Shown one piece after another: positions 34,418-41,682 of a DNA stretch of 47,187 bases. Every line of letters starts with the position of its first letter. The stretch's first letter is position 1. The stretch comes from an uncultured Methanofollis sp. (GTDB lineage Archaea > Halobacteriota > Methanomicrobia > Methanomicrobiales > Methanofollaceae): the NCBI RefSeq assembly GCF_937919355.1, contig NZ_CALFSA010000016.1:1-47187 (forward strand), read 5' to 3'. The notes beneath the pieces are model-generated. The model saw only the letters and a list, made by a program, of their open reading frames with translations. It was not told the origin of the DNA and did no database searches. A program made the translations under genes and the position numbers.

Positions 34418-34855
34418 ATGGTCGTTACTCCTGATGAGAATCCACAGATGCAGTGGGCGATCAACGCTATTACGCGGGTCAACCATGTGATCTACCTCTT
34501 TATCGCTATTGTACTCGCCCTCCTTGCCCTGGTCTCATTTTATGATGTGGCCCTCCAGTTTGTGGATATCCTGAAGGCAGATGTACCGATGACCGACAGC
34601 ATCCTCACGGTGCTCCACGCCCTCCTTGTCACCATCATCATCATCGAGATCCTGGAGACGGTGACCGCGTATTTCCGGACCAACCGTCTGCAGGTGCGGC
34701 CGATCCTTATTGCGGGCCTCACTGCGATGGTGCGGAAGGTGCTTGTCTATGGTCTTGAACCGACCGATATCATCGATGTTGCAGGGACGGTGGCGGTCAT
34801 TGCGGTGCTCACGATTGCGGTGGTCCTGATTGGAAAAGAGGAAGAGTGCCCTTAA
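34418..34855 (+). CDS. PsiE-like membrane protein
   Basis: About 145 residues. Four hydrophobic helices: about 23-46 (VIYLFIAIVLALLALVSFYDV), 62-83 (LTVLHALLVTIIIIEILETV), 94-112 and 121-142 (VAGTVAVIAVLTIAVVLIG). The LLVTIIIIEILETVTAYF segment fits the PsiE (phosphate-starvation-inducible E) family, whose role is unknown. The frame is open from 34352. A TATA-like ATAAGATTTAAC at about 34380-34391 would place a leaderless start at ATG 34418, which I prefer; ATG 34379 is the alternative. Confidence 0.75.
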   Translation: MVVTPDENPQMQWAINAITRVNHVIYLFIAIVLALLALVSFYDVALQFVDILKADVPMTDSILTVLHALLVTIIIIEILETVTAYFRTNRLQVRPILIAGLTAMVRKVLVYGLEPTDIIDVAGTVAVIAVLTIAVVLIGKEEECP

Positions 34856-34879
34856 AGGATCGGGCATCTGAGGAACAAA

Positions 34880-35509
34880 TTATTTTTTCTGTTGATGGGC
34901 GTCGATCTCGGCCTTGATCTGAGCAAGGCGTTCCTGCTGGAACTTGATGCTGTTTTCCATGTTCTTGATCGCAAGGGAGACTTTCTCGCTTGCTGTGCTG
35001 TCGTTAATGCTGTAGGTCGTTTCAAGTATGCGAAGGAGGCGGTTGTTCACGTCGACGCCTTTTGCAAGTCGCGCGTATTCGTCGATAAGGCGCCGGTCGA
35101 GTCCGACTTCCTTTGCCCTCTCGACGTCGTCCCTGATCATCTCACGGCGCTTGAGCACGCGCTCAATAGCATCGTAGAGTTCCCGGTGGGTGATGGGCTT
35201 TAGGATGTAGTCCTCGATATAGGATCCGTAGCCTTCTGCCTCGTCGGGAGTGAGCTGTTTTGCGGTCAGCATCAAGACCGGTATGTCACGCGTCTTCGGG
35301 TTGATCTTGATATTCTCCAGTGTCTCCCAGCCGTCCATCGGCTCCATCATGATGTCAAGAAGGATGAGGTCCGGGGTGACGGTGGTGAGGATCTCGAGGG
35401 CCTCCTCACCGCCATATGCGGCGATCGACTGGTAACCGCCCCGTTCCAGCATGGTGACGAAGACATCCACGACGAACGGACTGTCGTCTACCACCAGGAC
35501 CGTGTACAT
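34880..35509 (-). CDS. CheY-like response regulator with helical tail
   Basis: 209 residues. Receiver domain (1-120): acidic pair D8-D9, phospho-acceptor D52 (LILLDIMM), T82 and K104 (YILKPI). The C-terminal part (about 120-209) is helical with heptad-like charge, ending in SIKFQQERLAQIKAEIDAHQQKK, probably a coiled coil for dimerisation or partner binding. It has no DNA-binding or enzymatic output. Its ATG shares one base with the stop of the upstream roadblock gene (35509), so the pair is coupled. Sensor kinase not in the window. Confidence 0.88.
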   Translation of the reverse strand: MYTVLVVDDSPFVVDVFVTMLERGGYQSIAAYGGEEALEILTTVTPDLILLDIMMEPMDGWETLENIKINPKTRDIPVLMLTAKQLTPDEAEGYGSYIEDYILKPITHRELYDAIERVLKRREMIRDDVERAKEVGLDRRLIDEYARLAKGVDVNNRLLRILETTYSINDSTASEKVSLAIKNMENSIKFQQERLAQIKAEIDAHQQKK

Positions 35510-35886
35510 TACAGTACCTCCGCTATCTCAGCTGCGATCTTGGTGAATAACTTGTAAACTGCCTCTGTGTCTGCCGTGGGGTCGAGTATGGCCGCAAGAA
35601 GCGTCCTGTCTCCGGCGCTCATGACAAGAACCGAGGCGTCGTCCGATGTGACCAGCACCTTCTGCGGGGGCTGGATATGTGATATGCTCGCTGCGGCCTC
35701 GGCCGACGCCAGCATGGTTGCGCTCATGGCAGCGAAGGAAGGTACAGATACCTCTCCCGATGCGAACGATTTGCCCATCAGGATCCCGTCACGGGAAGCG
35801 AGCACGCAGGCCGAAACGCCCCTGACCTCCATGATCTCCCTGATGAACGAATTTATTCTCTCCTTTAATCCCTGATGTTCAGTCAT
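35509..35886 (-). CDS. Roadblock/LC7-domain protein
   Basis: 125 residues, a single roadblock/LC7 domain: helix INSFIREIMEVRGV, strands SACVLASRDGILMG, the long helix FAAMSATMLASAEAAAS, and LVMSAGDRTLLAAIL. Such domains dimerise and regulate small GTPases (MglB-like) or act as signalling scaffolds. No MglA GTPase is encoded here. A strong minus-strand TATA box near 35908-35918 places transcription at about ATG 35886, predicting a leaderless mRNA; GTG 35892 is the alternative. First gene of the roadblock-response regulator operon. Confidence 0.85.
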   Translation of the reverse strand: MTEHQGLKERINSFIREIMEVRGVSACVLASRDGILMGKSFASGEVSVPSFAAMSATMLASAEAAASISHIQPPQKVLVTSDDASVLVMSAGDRTLLAAILDPTADTEAVYKLFTKIAAEIAEVL

Positions 35887-35907
35887 GCCCACCGTGTACC
35901 TTACTTT

Positions 35908-35918
35908 ATCTTATATAT
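35908..35918 (-). promoter_or_regulatory. TATA box of the roadblock-response regulator operon
   Basis: On the minus strand this reads ATATATAAG within a longer AT-rich run. Its centre is about 27 bases before ATG 35886, consistent with a leaderless transcript. Confidence 0.6.
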
Positions 35919-36208
35919 CATATTTTGGTTTCTCTTGCGCCTGATAATGAGTAATCTCATTGATATAGACTTTTTATGAGGTTCTGGTCGAAAGGCCCCG
36001 AACATTTTGATTTTTTTTCCTGTCTATATGCCCTTGCGGGATATTCTGCCCATCTCGCAGGGGCGATGTTTAAATTTGCCCTTATTGCGTGGTTTTCATA
36101 ATCTGGTGTATTTCCTACCGCATGTGATATCGCTATATCTTTATGCCAACTTCAATACCTTCCTGCAATTATTTATCAAGCTGCCGATTTTGTGTAATTA
36201 ACATAGAG

Positions 36209-36218
36209 TTATAATATT
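36209..36218 (+). promoter_or_regulatory. TATA box of the duplicated-domain/MinD operon
   Basis: TTATAATATT is centred about 27 bases before ATG 36240, predicting a leaderless mRNA for the first gene of the operon. Confidence 0.6.
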
Positions 36219-36239
36219 CACAAACACTAAACCATATTA

Positions 36240-37256
36240 ATGGATATTCCGAGAGGTACCTTCTCTACAATCAGACGAGATACCGCTATATCTGCTGTTC
36301 TTACAGAGATCCGGGATACATCATTCAGCGGGTATGCGATGGTGAGTCACGGAGGCGGCATGATCTCTCTTGTGTTCTCCGAAGGTACCTGCATACTCGC
36401 AGAGTACCAGAGCCTTCTGGGCGCCGCTGCATGGCAGGCGGTTCAGTCGATGGGAGAGGAGAAAGCAGAGATTGGGCTCTATCTCCTCACCCGTCAGCAA
36501 CTTCGACTTGCAGATGAATTCAACACAAATGCCCGGGTTTCAGCCCGGGCCCCTCCAAAGGGTGAGGAGGTGCAGGCCGTACGGAACATCGGAAAGGTAC
36601 AACCGCCGAAGGCGTCTCCCGGGAAAGAACGCCTTGTCGTTCCCCGGGGAGAACTTTTCGAGATGAAAAAGGATGTGGCGACCGCAGAGGTCCTTGAGTC
36701 CCTGAAGAAGCGCGCATTCACGGGTTATGGCCTCTTTACAGTTGCCTCGGTCAGTTTCACCCTCGTTTTTTCGGGCGGGAGCTGTATCCTTGCCGGGTAT
36801 GGCGGGGAACGCGGCTCAGCCGCTCTGGAGAAGGCGAAGGCCCTGAGCGTTCCGGGGGATGTCGGTCTCTACACCCTCACACCCCAGCAGATCGCCCTCT
36901 CCATTGAGTTCAACGGGGAGTACCGCGTTGAAAGCGCACCCCGGCCAGAGACCCGCCTACCCCGGGTTCAGAAAGGTGCGGAGGCACCTGCCATGAAGAA
37001 CCGGTTCCCGCCGCCCCGCAAAGGTGGTACGGCAGGGACCGCTGGCCCCTCTCCGGCCGCGGTGCGGGAGGACCAGAAGGGTGCTGCCGATGCTTCCCCC
37101 TCCGTAGGGAATGATGCCCTCATGAGAGACCTCAGCGCACTTGATGCGATCGACACTGCGGAGATGGCTGCAAACTTGAAGACCAGTTATGTCTCGATAC
37201 TGGACCGTCTCCAGCTCGGGCATCTGGTCAATGAAAAAAAGGAAAAGGAAGCGTGA
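36240..37256 (+). CDS. Archaeal signalling-type protein with a duplicated domain (DUF2226-like)
   Basis: 338 residues. Two copies of one domain lie at about 3-97 and 134-227. Each runs PRG, a helix, then F(S/T)GY, a strand SLVFS or TLVFS, then G(T/S)CILA and GLYxLTxQQ. The pattern resembles archaeal proteins called DUF2226, of unknown function. A Pro/Ala-rich low-complexity stretch follows (about 235-290), then a short acidic helix (about 292-330). There is no export signal, so it is probably cytoplasmic. First gene of a plus-strand operon with a TM-roadblock-like protein, MinD and a small TM protein; divergent from the response regulator pair. Confidence 0.75.
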   Translation: MDIPRGTFSTIRRDTAISAVLTEIRDTSFSGYAMVSHGGGMISLVFSEGTCILAEYQSLLGAAAWQAVQSMGEEKAEIGLYLLTRQQLRLADEFNTNARVSARAPPKGEEVQAVRNIGKVQPPKASPGKERLVVPRGELFEMKKDVATAEVLESLKKRAFTGYGLFTVASVSFTLVFSGGSCILAGYGGERGSAALEKAKALSVPGDVGLYTLTPQQIALSIEFNGEYRVESAPRPETRLPRVQKGAEAPAMKNRFPPPRKGGTAGTAGPSPAAVREDQKGAADASPSVGNDALMRDLSALDAIDTAEMAANLKTSYVSILDRLQLGHLVNEKKEKEA

Positions 37257-37263
37257 TTGTCAC

Positions 37264-37857
37264 ATGGATGACGGAACGATATTCATTGCACTGGGACAAA
37301 TCATTGTCGTCCTCCTTGCACTGATTGGTGTGGGTGTTGCCGGGTGTGTCCTCTACCTGGTGAGAGTCCAGGAGCAACTGGTGGCGATACGAAAGGATTC
37401 GCAGGAAAGGCAGCAGTATACCCAGCTGCGGAACATCGTTGGCGGGACGGCGCAGACCTCGGTGGACATGTTCCAGCTCTTCAAGCATATCCAGCGGTCC
37501 CGTGAGGTTGAATGGGAGAAACCTCCCCTGAACCTTGACCTCTTTGAGGGGCGCGCCGATATTGCGGGGAGCATGCAGGCAATGTGCGAGAAGTACTATC
37601 TGGATGCGTTCACGGTTGCCACCGATGACGGTCTCGTGGTCGCCTCCTCGGAGGACGATGCGTCTGCTGATGCGGCAAAGTATAGTTACCTCTTCACCGA
37701 GGGGAAACTTCCCGACGATCCGAAGGTGATGCTCTTTGGTATCCAGCACAAGGGCTCGAACCTTGTCGGCATCCTCAGGACCGAGCACAACATCCCCGAT
37801 GCATGGGTCAAAGACATGGAGAGCGATGCGGTGTCCATTCTGAGAAAGTGGCTCTGA
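37264..37857 (+). CDS. Membrane-anchored roadblock-like protein
   Basis: 197 residues. One N-terminal membrane helix (about 7-32, IFIALGQIIVVLLALIGVG) is followed by a coiled-coil-like linker with RVQEQLVAIRKDSQERQQYTQ. The cytoplasmic domain (about 95-197) has the strand-helix order of roadblock/LC7 domains: DAFTVATDDGLVVASSEDD, KYSYLF, KVMLFGIQHKGSNLVGILR. ATG 37264 lies 7 bases after the previous stop; the frame upstream is read-through. I infer a membrane receptor or scaffold partner for the roadblock protein on the other strand. Confidence 0.72.
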   Translation: MDDGTIFIALGQIIVVLLALIGVGVAGCVLYLVRVQEQLVAIRKDSQERQQYTQLRNIVGGTAQTSVDMFQLFKHIQRSREVEWEKPPLNLDLFEGRADIAGSMQAMCEKYYLDAFTVATDDGLVVASSEDDASADAAKYSYLFTEGKLPDDPKVMLFGIQHKGSNLVGILRTEHNIPDAWVKDMESDAVSILRKWL

Positions 37858-37914
37858 GGATTGTGTGGAGGTCGGACAGAGAGTGTCGAACCGAAACGTG
37901 ATACGAGGAATGAG

Positions 37915-38700
37915 ATGATACGAGCATACACGATAGCATCGGGTAAGGGCGGGACGGGAAAAACGACTTTCACGGTTAATCTCGGTACTGCACTTGCCCA
38001 GCTTGGCAAAGAGACCTATATTCTTGATGCCGACGTAGGGATGGCGAATATCGGTATCCTGCTTGGACTGGAGAATGTGCCGGTGACCCTCCATGAGGTA
38101 CTTGCTGGAAAAGCGAGTATTGACGAGGCGATCTATGACGGTCCCGCCGGTCTGAAGGTGGTGCCGAGCGGCATCTCTCTCCAGGGATTCCAGGATTCAA
38201 ATCCAGACCGCCTGCGGGAAGTGATGCATGACCTTGTTGACCGGTGTGATTTCCTGCTGATCGACGCGCCGGCTGGCATCAGCAGGGACGGCGTGGTCCC
38301 GCTTGCAGTTGCCGACGAAGTGATCCTGGTTGTCAACCCCGAACTCTCCTCCATCGTCGATGCGCTGAAGACCAAGATCCTCACCGAACTGGTCGGCGGT
38401 CATGTACAGCATGCGATCATCAACAGGGCCGGCAGGGACAACCTTGATTTCGTCGAGCACAAGATCGAAAAGTCTCTGGGTGTCACCTCACTGGGCGTTA
38501 TCCCCGAGGACACTTTTGTCAGAGAATCGGCGGCGTACAAGATGCCAGTGGTGATCAAGCACCCGACGTCGGGTGCGGCGCGTGCGATCAAGAAGATCGC
38601 TGCGGAACTCGCCGGCTGTGAGTATCACGAAGATGTTGCTGTAACGCGTGAAGGATTCATCGATCGTCTAGCAAGAACACTATTCCGGGGGAATCGGTAA
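37915..38700 (+). CDS. MinD/ParA-type ATPase
   Basis: 261 residues. Deviant Walker A KGGTGKT (11-17) with signature Lys11, switch I in DADVGMANIGILLGLE, and Walker B-like FLLIDAPAGIS. A C-terminal amphipathic segment, EGFIDRLARTLFRG, resembles the membrane-targeting helix of MinD. Such ATPases cycle between cytosol and membrane to position or cluster partners. ATG 37915 is preceded by GAGGA and follows family starts. The context (roadblock and TM proteins, no MinC or MinE) suggests positioning of a signalling or motility assembly instead of the division ring. Confidence 0.9.
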   Translation: MIRAYTIASGKGGTGKTTFTVNLGTALAQLGKETYILDADVGMANIGILLGLENVPVTLHEVLAGKASIDEAIYDGPAGLKVVPSGISLQGFQDSNPDRLREVMHDLVDRCDFLLIDAPAGISRDGVVPLAVADEVILVVNPELSSIVDALKTKILTELVGGHVQHAIINRAGRDNLDFVEHKIEKSLGVTSLGVIPEDTFVRESAAYKMPVVIKHPTSGAARAIKKIAAELAGCEYHEDVAVTREGFIDRLARTLFRGNR

Positions 38701-38701
38701 A

Positions 38702-38908
38702 ATGGAACCATTCGACATGGGAGGCATCCTCCTCATTATTCTGGGCTGCGTGATTGTCATCCAGCTCTTCATCATGTATGTCATGTACGTCAGAATCCAG
38801 CAACTGCTGAAAGAAGTCGACGCCCTGGGCAGCAGGATGAAGATCACGGACAACGAACTTGAAGCGCTCACCAAGAACGTGGAGAAGTTCAAGCAGTTGC
38901 GTATCTGA
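38702..38908 (+). CDS. Small membrane protein with coiled-coil tail
   Basis: 68 residues. One long membrane helix (about 8-31, GILLIILGCVIVIQLFIMYVMY) and a charged heptad-like tail (VRIQQLLKEVDALGSRMKITDNELEALTKNV, here split: VRIQQLLKEVDAL and RMKITDNELEALTK). It starts one base after the minD stop and closes the operon. It could be the membrane partner that stimulates or recruits the MinD-type ATPase; this is inference. Too short for family assignment. Confidence 0.7.
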   Translation: MEPFDMGGILLIILGCVIVIQLFIMYVMYVRIQQLLKEVDALGSRMKITDNELEALTKNVEKFKQLRI

Positions 38909-39297
38909 CCCCAATTTACTTTTTTCGGATCTGTTGAAATATCTTGTATGAGAATGCTTCAGGGGGAGGTCATTGTCGCACGTCTGTCTTGACCTCACAT
39001 TCTGAAGAGACTGCCATCCACCCCTTATCCTGGTGATGGGATGCGAATGAAGGGAGCATGAGAAAATCTTTTCTGATGGTCCTGAGGTAAAACCTTCCAC
39101 AAATTTCGCCCATACTCTGCACTGCTTTTCCCGTATTGCTGTGTCCTCAGGGAACGACGAAGTACCCTCGTCTCCTCCAATCCCCCCCTCCTGCGCCCTG
39201 CCTGCGAGTCGATCCTCTCACCGCTCTCTGGCCTGCATTTGGGTGTTCAGGACGGAAGAGTAGATATAGCGTGACGTCCAAACGTATAGAGTCGGTT
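38909..39297. repeat. Intergenic gap with one hairpin repeat unit
   Basis: 389 bases between the MinD operon and tRNA-Pro. It begins with a T-rich stretch (ACTTTTTTCGG, about 38920-38930) that may end transcription of the operon. A repeat-family unit lies at about 39027-39074: a variant head CTTATCCTGGT, GGGAGCATGAGAA, and the small hairpin AGAAAA/TTTTCT (39061-39074). The rest (39075-39250) shows no gene. A TATA-like AGATATAGC near 39262-39270 is suitably placed for tRNA-Pro. Confidence 0.5.
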
Positions 39298-39371
39298 GGG
39301 GTCATAGGGTAGCCTGGCCATCCTAGGAGACTGGGGGTCTTCTGACCCGCGTTCAAATCGCGGTGACCCCA
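39298..39371 (+). tRNA. tRNA-Pro(GGG), CCA encoded
   Basis: Cloverleaf: acceptor GGGGTCA with TGACCCC, all seven pairs. Anticodon stem GGAGA/TCTTC (one G-T) with loop CTGGGGG, giving anticodon GGG. T-arm CCGCG-TTCAAAT-CGCGG. Discriminator A (39371), followed directly by CCA (39372-39374). The D-stem has three pairs (G10-T25, G11-C24, G12-C23) and keeps the GG and A21 positions. A run of T at 39389-39395 follows. Confidence 0.92.
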
Positions 39372-39388
39372 CCACCTTGTTCTTGGTG

Positions 39389-39395
39389 TTTTTTT
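39389..39395 (+). terminator. Oligo-T stretch after tRNA-Pro
   Basis: Seven T residues lie 15 bases after the encoded CCA and directly before the DUF89 start codon. Oligo-T tracts terminate archaeal transcription, so this may end the tRNA transcript. If it is leaky, the DUF89 gene would be co-transcribed. Confidence 0.4.
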
Positions 39396-40256
39396 ATGAA
39401 ATTTCAGCCACGGTGTACTGAATGCCTTCTCTCCCGCGTGGGATATGAGGCCGGGCTTGTGCTCGACGACCCCGGTGCGGTCGAGAGGGTGCGGCGTGCG
39501 GCGACGGCCATGCTCGCCGCGAGGAAGGACGACCCGGAGGTCCCGGCATCGGTGCTTGCAAGTGCCGTCCACCGGTGTGCGTACGACCTGATCGGTGTCG
39601 ACGACCCCTACCGGGACCTCAAGAAGCAGAACAGCAGGGACGCACTCCATGCCGCCGAAAAGGTTGCGCCCGCCCTCCATACGTTCAGGGACTATGTCAC
39701 CGCCGCCGTGATCGGCAACACCTTCGACTACGGCGTCCAGTCTCACCAGGTGACCAGTGATTTCCTCTCTTTCTTCGGGGAAGAGTTCCCGAAAGGCCTT
39801 GCAGTCGACGACACCGACAGGATCCTTCCGCTCTGTCGTGACGTCGTCTATTTCACCGACAACTGCGGGGAGATCGTATTCGACCGTCTCCTCCTCAGGT
39901 ACCTGAAGACACGGGGTGCGAAGGTGACTGTCGTCGTCCGCGGCGCTCCCATCCTCAACGATGCCACCATGGAGGACGCCCTTGCCCTTGGCCTCGACAC
40001 CGTCGTCGACCGCGTGACCGCGACGACCTGCGGTGAGCGTGAACTCGGGGTGAACCTCTCCCTTATCCCCGACGATGTTGCAGATGCCCTCGGAAGATGC
40101 AGTCTTGTCATTGCAAAGGGGATGGCAAACTACGAGGCCCTCACCGAATATGATGATCTCCCGCCGACCGCCTTCCTGATGGCCGTCAAGTGCGAGACGA
40201 TCGCACAGATCGTGGGCGTCCCGAAGGGCTCGAAGGTGGCAGTGCTCAGGGACTGA
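39396..40256 (+). CDS. DUF89-family (ARMT1-like) damage-control phosphatase
   Basis: 286 residues. N-terminal cysteine motif RCTECLLSR (C7, C10), and the metal/phosphate site DNCGEIVFD with D155, N156 and E159. KVTVVVRGAPILNDAT and a conserved IAKGMANYEAL follow. The family hydrolyses phosphate from harmful or side-product metabolites in a metal-dependent manner; the archaeal substrate is not known. The start ATG 39396 follows the T run after tRNA-Pro. The last 11 bases overlap the convergent TPR gene. Confidence 0.88.
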   Translation: MKFQPRCTECLLSRVGYEAGLVLDDPGAVERVRRAATAMLAARKDDPEVPASVLASAVHRCAYDLIGVDDPYRDLKKQNSRDALHAAEKVAPALHTFRDYVTAAVIGNTFDYGVQSHQVTSDFLSFFGEEFPKGLAVDDTDRILPLCRDVVYFTDNCGEIVFDRLLLRYLKTRGAKVTVVVRGAPILNDATMEDALALGLDTVVDRVTATTCGERELGVNLSLIPDDVADALGRCSLVIAKGMANYEALTEYDDLPPTAFLMAVKCETIAQIVGVPKGSKVAVLRD

Positions 40257-40959
40257 CGTCGTTTTTCTCCCTGATCATCCCTTCCATGCACCGCCTGATG
40301 AGGTCCTCTGTCTCTGGATTATCCGGACACTGTGCCTCAGCGCGTTTGCAGAAGGCTGTGGCTTCCTTGTAGTGGCCGACTGCGATGAGTCGTTCGGCCA
40401 TCTCATGGAGGAGGTCGATGTTCTCCGGGTCGAGGCGGCATCCGCGGATCAGAAATCCGAGCGCCTCCCTGTCGTTCCTGGCCGTTTTTGCGAGGTAATA
40501 CATCAGTTCAGGCTGGCCCGGTTTTTTTCGCAGGGCCTGCCAGAAGGCTTCCCGCGCCTCCTCCTTCTTGCCGAGGTGGTAGAGCGCCACACCGTGACCG
40601 AACCAGGCCTCGCCGTCGTACCTGTTGAGTGTGAGGGCTGCAAGGAAGGCCTCGTCGGCGGGTCCGGGCATGTCCAGTCTGAGGAGTGAACTCCCCAGGA
40701 GGACAAGAGCCTTCAGGTTCTCGGGTTCCCGCGTTGCGGCCGCAAGGAAGTGCTGGTACGCCTCTCTGTACTGACCTGTCGCCATCATCACCTCTCCCTT
40801 CCCGACAAGAAAGTCCGGGTGGTCGGGCACCACTCTGAGTGCCCGGTCGAAGAAAGAGAGGGCTTCCTTGTATTCGTGCATGGAAAGGTGTGTGACTCCC
40901 TCGTTGTACCAACCGAGAGCATATCTTTTCTGTCTGGGTATTTCGTGCATGGTGGTCAT
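40246..40959 (-). CDS. TPR-repeat protein
   Basis: 237 residues made of about six tetratricopeptide repeats, for example ALGWYNEGVTHLSMHEYKEA (about 14-33), then FLVGKGEVMMATGQYREAYQ, ALVLLGSSLL and AWFGHGVALYHLGKKEEARE, and a last one near LLHEMAERLIAVGHYKEA. No catalytic domain or export signal, so probably a cytoplasmic protein-protein scaffold. ATG 40950 is an alternative start. Upstream on the minus strand (about 40985-41010) is very AT-rich with several TATA-like boxes. Confidence 0.88.
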   Translation of the reverse strand: MTTMHEIPRQKRYALGWYNEGVTHLSMHEYKEALSFFDRALRVVPDHPDFLVGKGEVMMATGQYREAYQHFLAAATREPENLKALVLLGSSLLRLDMPGPADEAFLAALTLNRYDGEAWFGHGVALYHLGKKEEAREAFWQALRKKPGQPELMYYLAKTARNDREALGFLIRGCRLDPENIDLLHEMAERLIAVGHYKEATAFCKRAEAQCPDNPETEDLIRRCMEGMIREKNDVSP

Positions 40960-41193
40960 GATCAGTACGACGAGAGATCAAATACGTATAATTATATTTA
41001 TAAATTTCTACTGATCCAGTATATCTATTGATGTAAATTCGTAATATTTTCTAAAATTCGTGGAATCCACTGGAATAGAATGGTATTCTCCGGATGAACT
41101 GTTCCACCAGTCCTGATCAGGAGATCACCGTTGCCCAAAAACGCCTTCAGATAAGTATTTTCATGATCTGAACTCTGCGCCCATCCAGACACG

Positions 41194-41200
41194 TTTATAT
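41194..41200 (+). promoter_or_regulatory. TATA box of the NfeD-SPFH operon
   Basis: TTTATAT is centred 26 bases before ATG 41223, so the mRNA is predicted to be leaderless. This decides against the in-frame ATG at 41199, which overlaps the box. Confidence 0.65.
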
Positions 41201-41222
41201 GCTGCCTCCCCGTATTCTTCGT

Positions 41223-41681
41223 ATGGACGCTGTACTCGGCATCTCCCTTGGCTGGATTCTTATCGTGCTGGGGGCCCTCCTGCTCGTCATCGAAGCCACC
41301 AATCCCGGCTTCTTCGTTGCCGTCCCCGGGACCGTGATGATCATCCTCGGCGTCCTCTTTGTGCTCGGCGTGGATGTCTTCGGTTCGACCCTCGGTGTCG
41401 TTGTCGGCGTGGTGACCGCCCTTATCACCGCTGCCGTCACGGTCTGGCTCTACTCACAGATCACCCCGCAGGAAAAGCCGACGACGATCAGTCGTGACTC
41501 GGTCGTCGGCCTCGAAGGGCGGGTGGTCAGGGCCGTGGACCCCGACTCCATTGGAGGGAAGGTCCTGATCGCCGGCACCGAGTGGAGTGCGAAGTCGGTT
41601 TCCGGCCCCCTCAGGGAGGGAGCGAGGGTTGTCGTCGTCCGTTCCGAGGGCGTGCACGTCGTTGTCGACGAGGTGAAATGA
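41223..41681 (+). CDS. NfeD-like membrane protein
   Basis: 152 residues: three to four N-terminal helices (about 4-25, 30-52, 55-78), then an OB-fold domain (about 90-152) with VGLEGRVVRAVDPDSIGGKVLIAGTEW and VVVVRSEGVHVVV, typical of the short NfeD type without the protease domain. The partner SPFH gene starts 1 base after its stop; NfeD and stomatin-like proteins form conserved pairs controlling membrane microdomains or proteolysis. Confidence 0.92.
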   Translation: MDAVLGISLGWILIVLGALLLVIEATNPGFFVAVPGTVMIILGVLFVLGVDVFGSTLGVVVGVVTALITAAVTVWLYSQITPQEKPTTISRDSVVGLEGRVVRAVDPDSIGGKVLIAGTEWSAKSVSGPLREGARVVVVRSEGVHVVVDEVK

Positions 41682-41682
41682 C

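Larger units (their letters stand above)
35893..36239. other. AT-rich divergent intergenic region with a 9-bp hairpin
   Basis: A 347-base AT-rich region between two divergent signalling operons, without a credible protein gene (the 64-codon frame at 36007-36201 has unusual composition). It holds TATA boxes for both sides. It also holds a run of eight T at about 36011-36018 and a hairpin of GCCCTTGCG (36030-36038) with CGCAGGGGC (36056-36064) around a 17-base loop. The hairpin could be a regulator site, a leader structure or part of a small RNA. Confidence 0.5.

Noticed and set aside
36007..36201. 64-codon small protein gene
   Set aside because: AT-rich intergenic composition, no ribosome-binding site, and a stable hairpin inside it; not protein-like.
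37915..38700. Cell-division MinD with a Min system
   Set aside because: The ATPase is real, but no MinC, MinE or FtsZ is near; context points to signalling or positioning.
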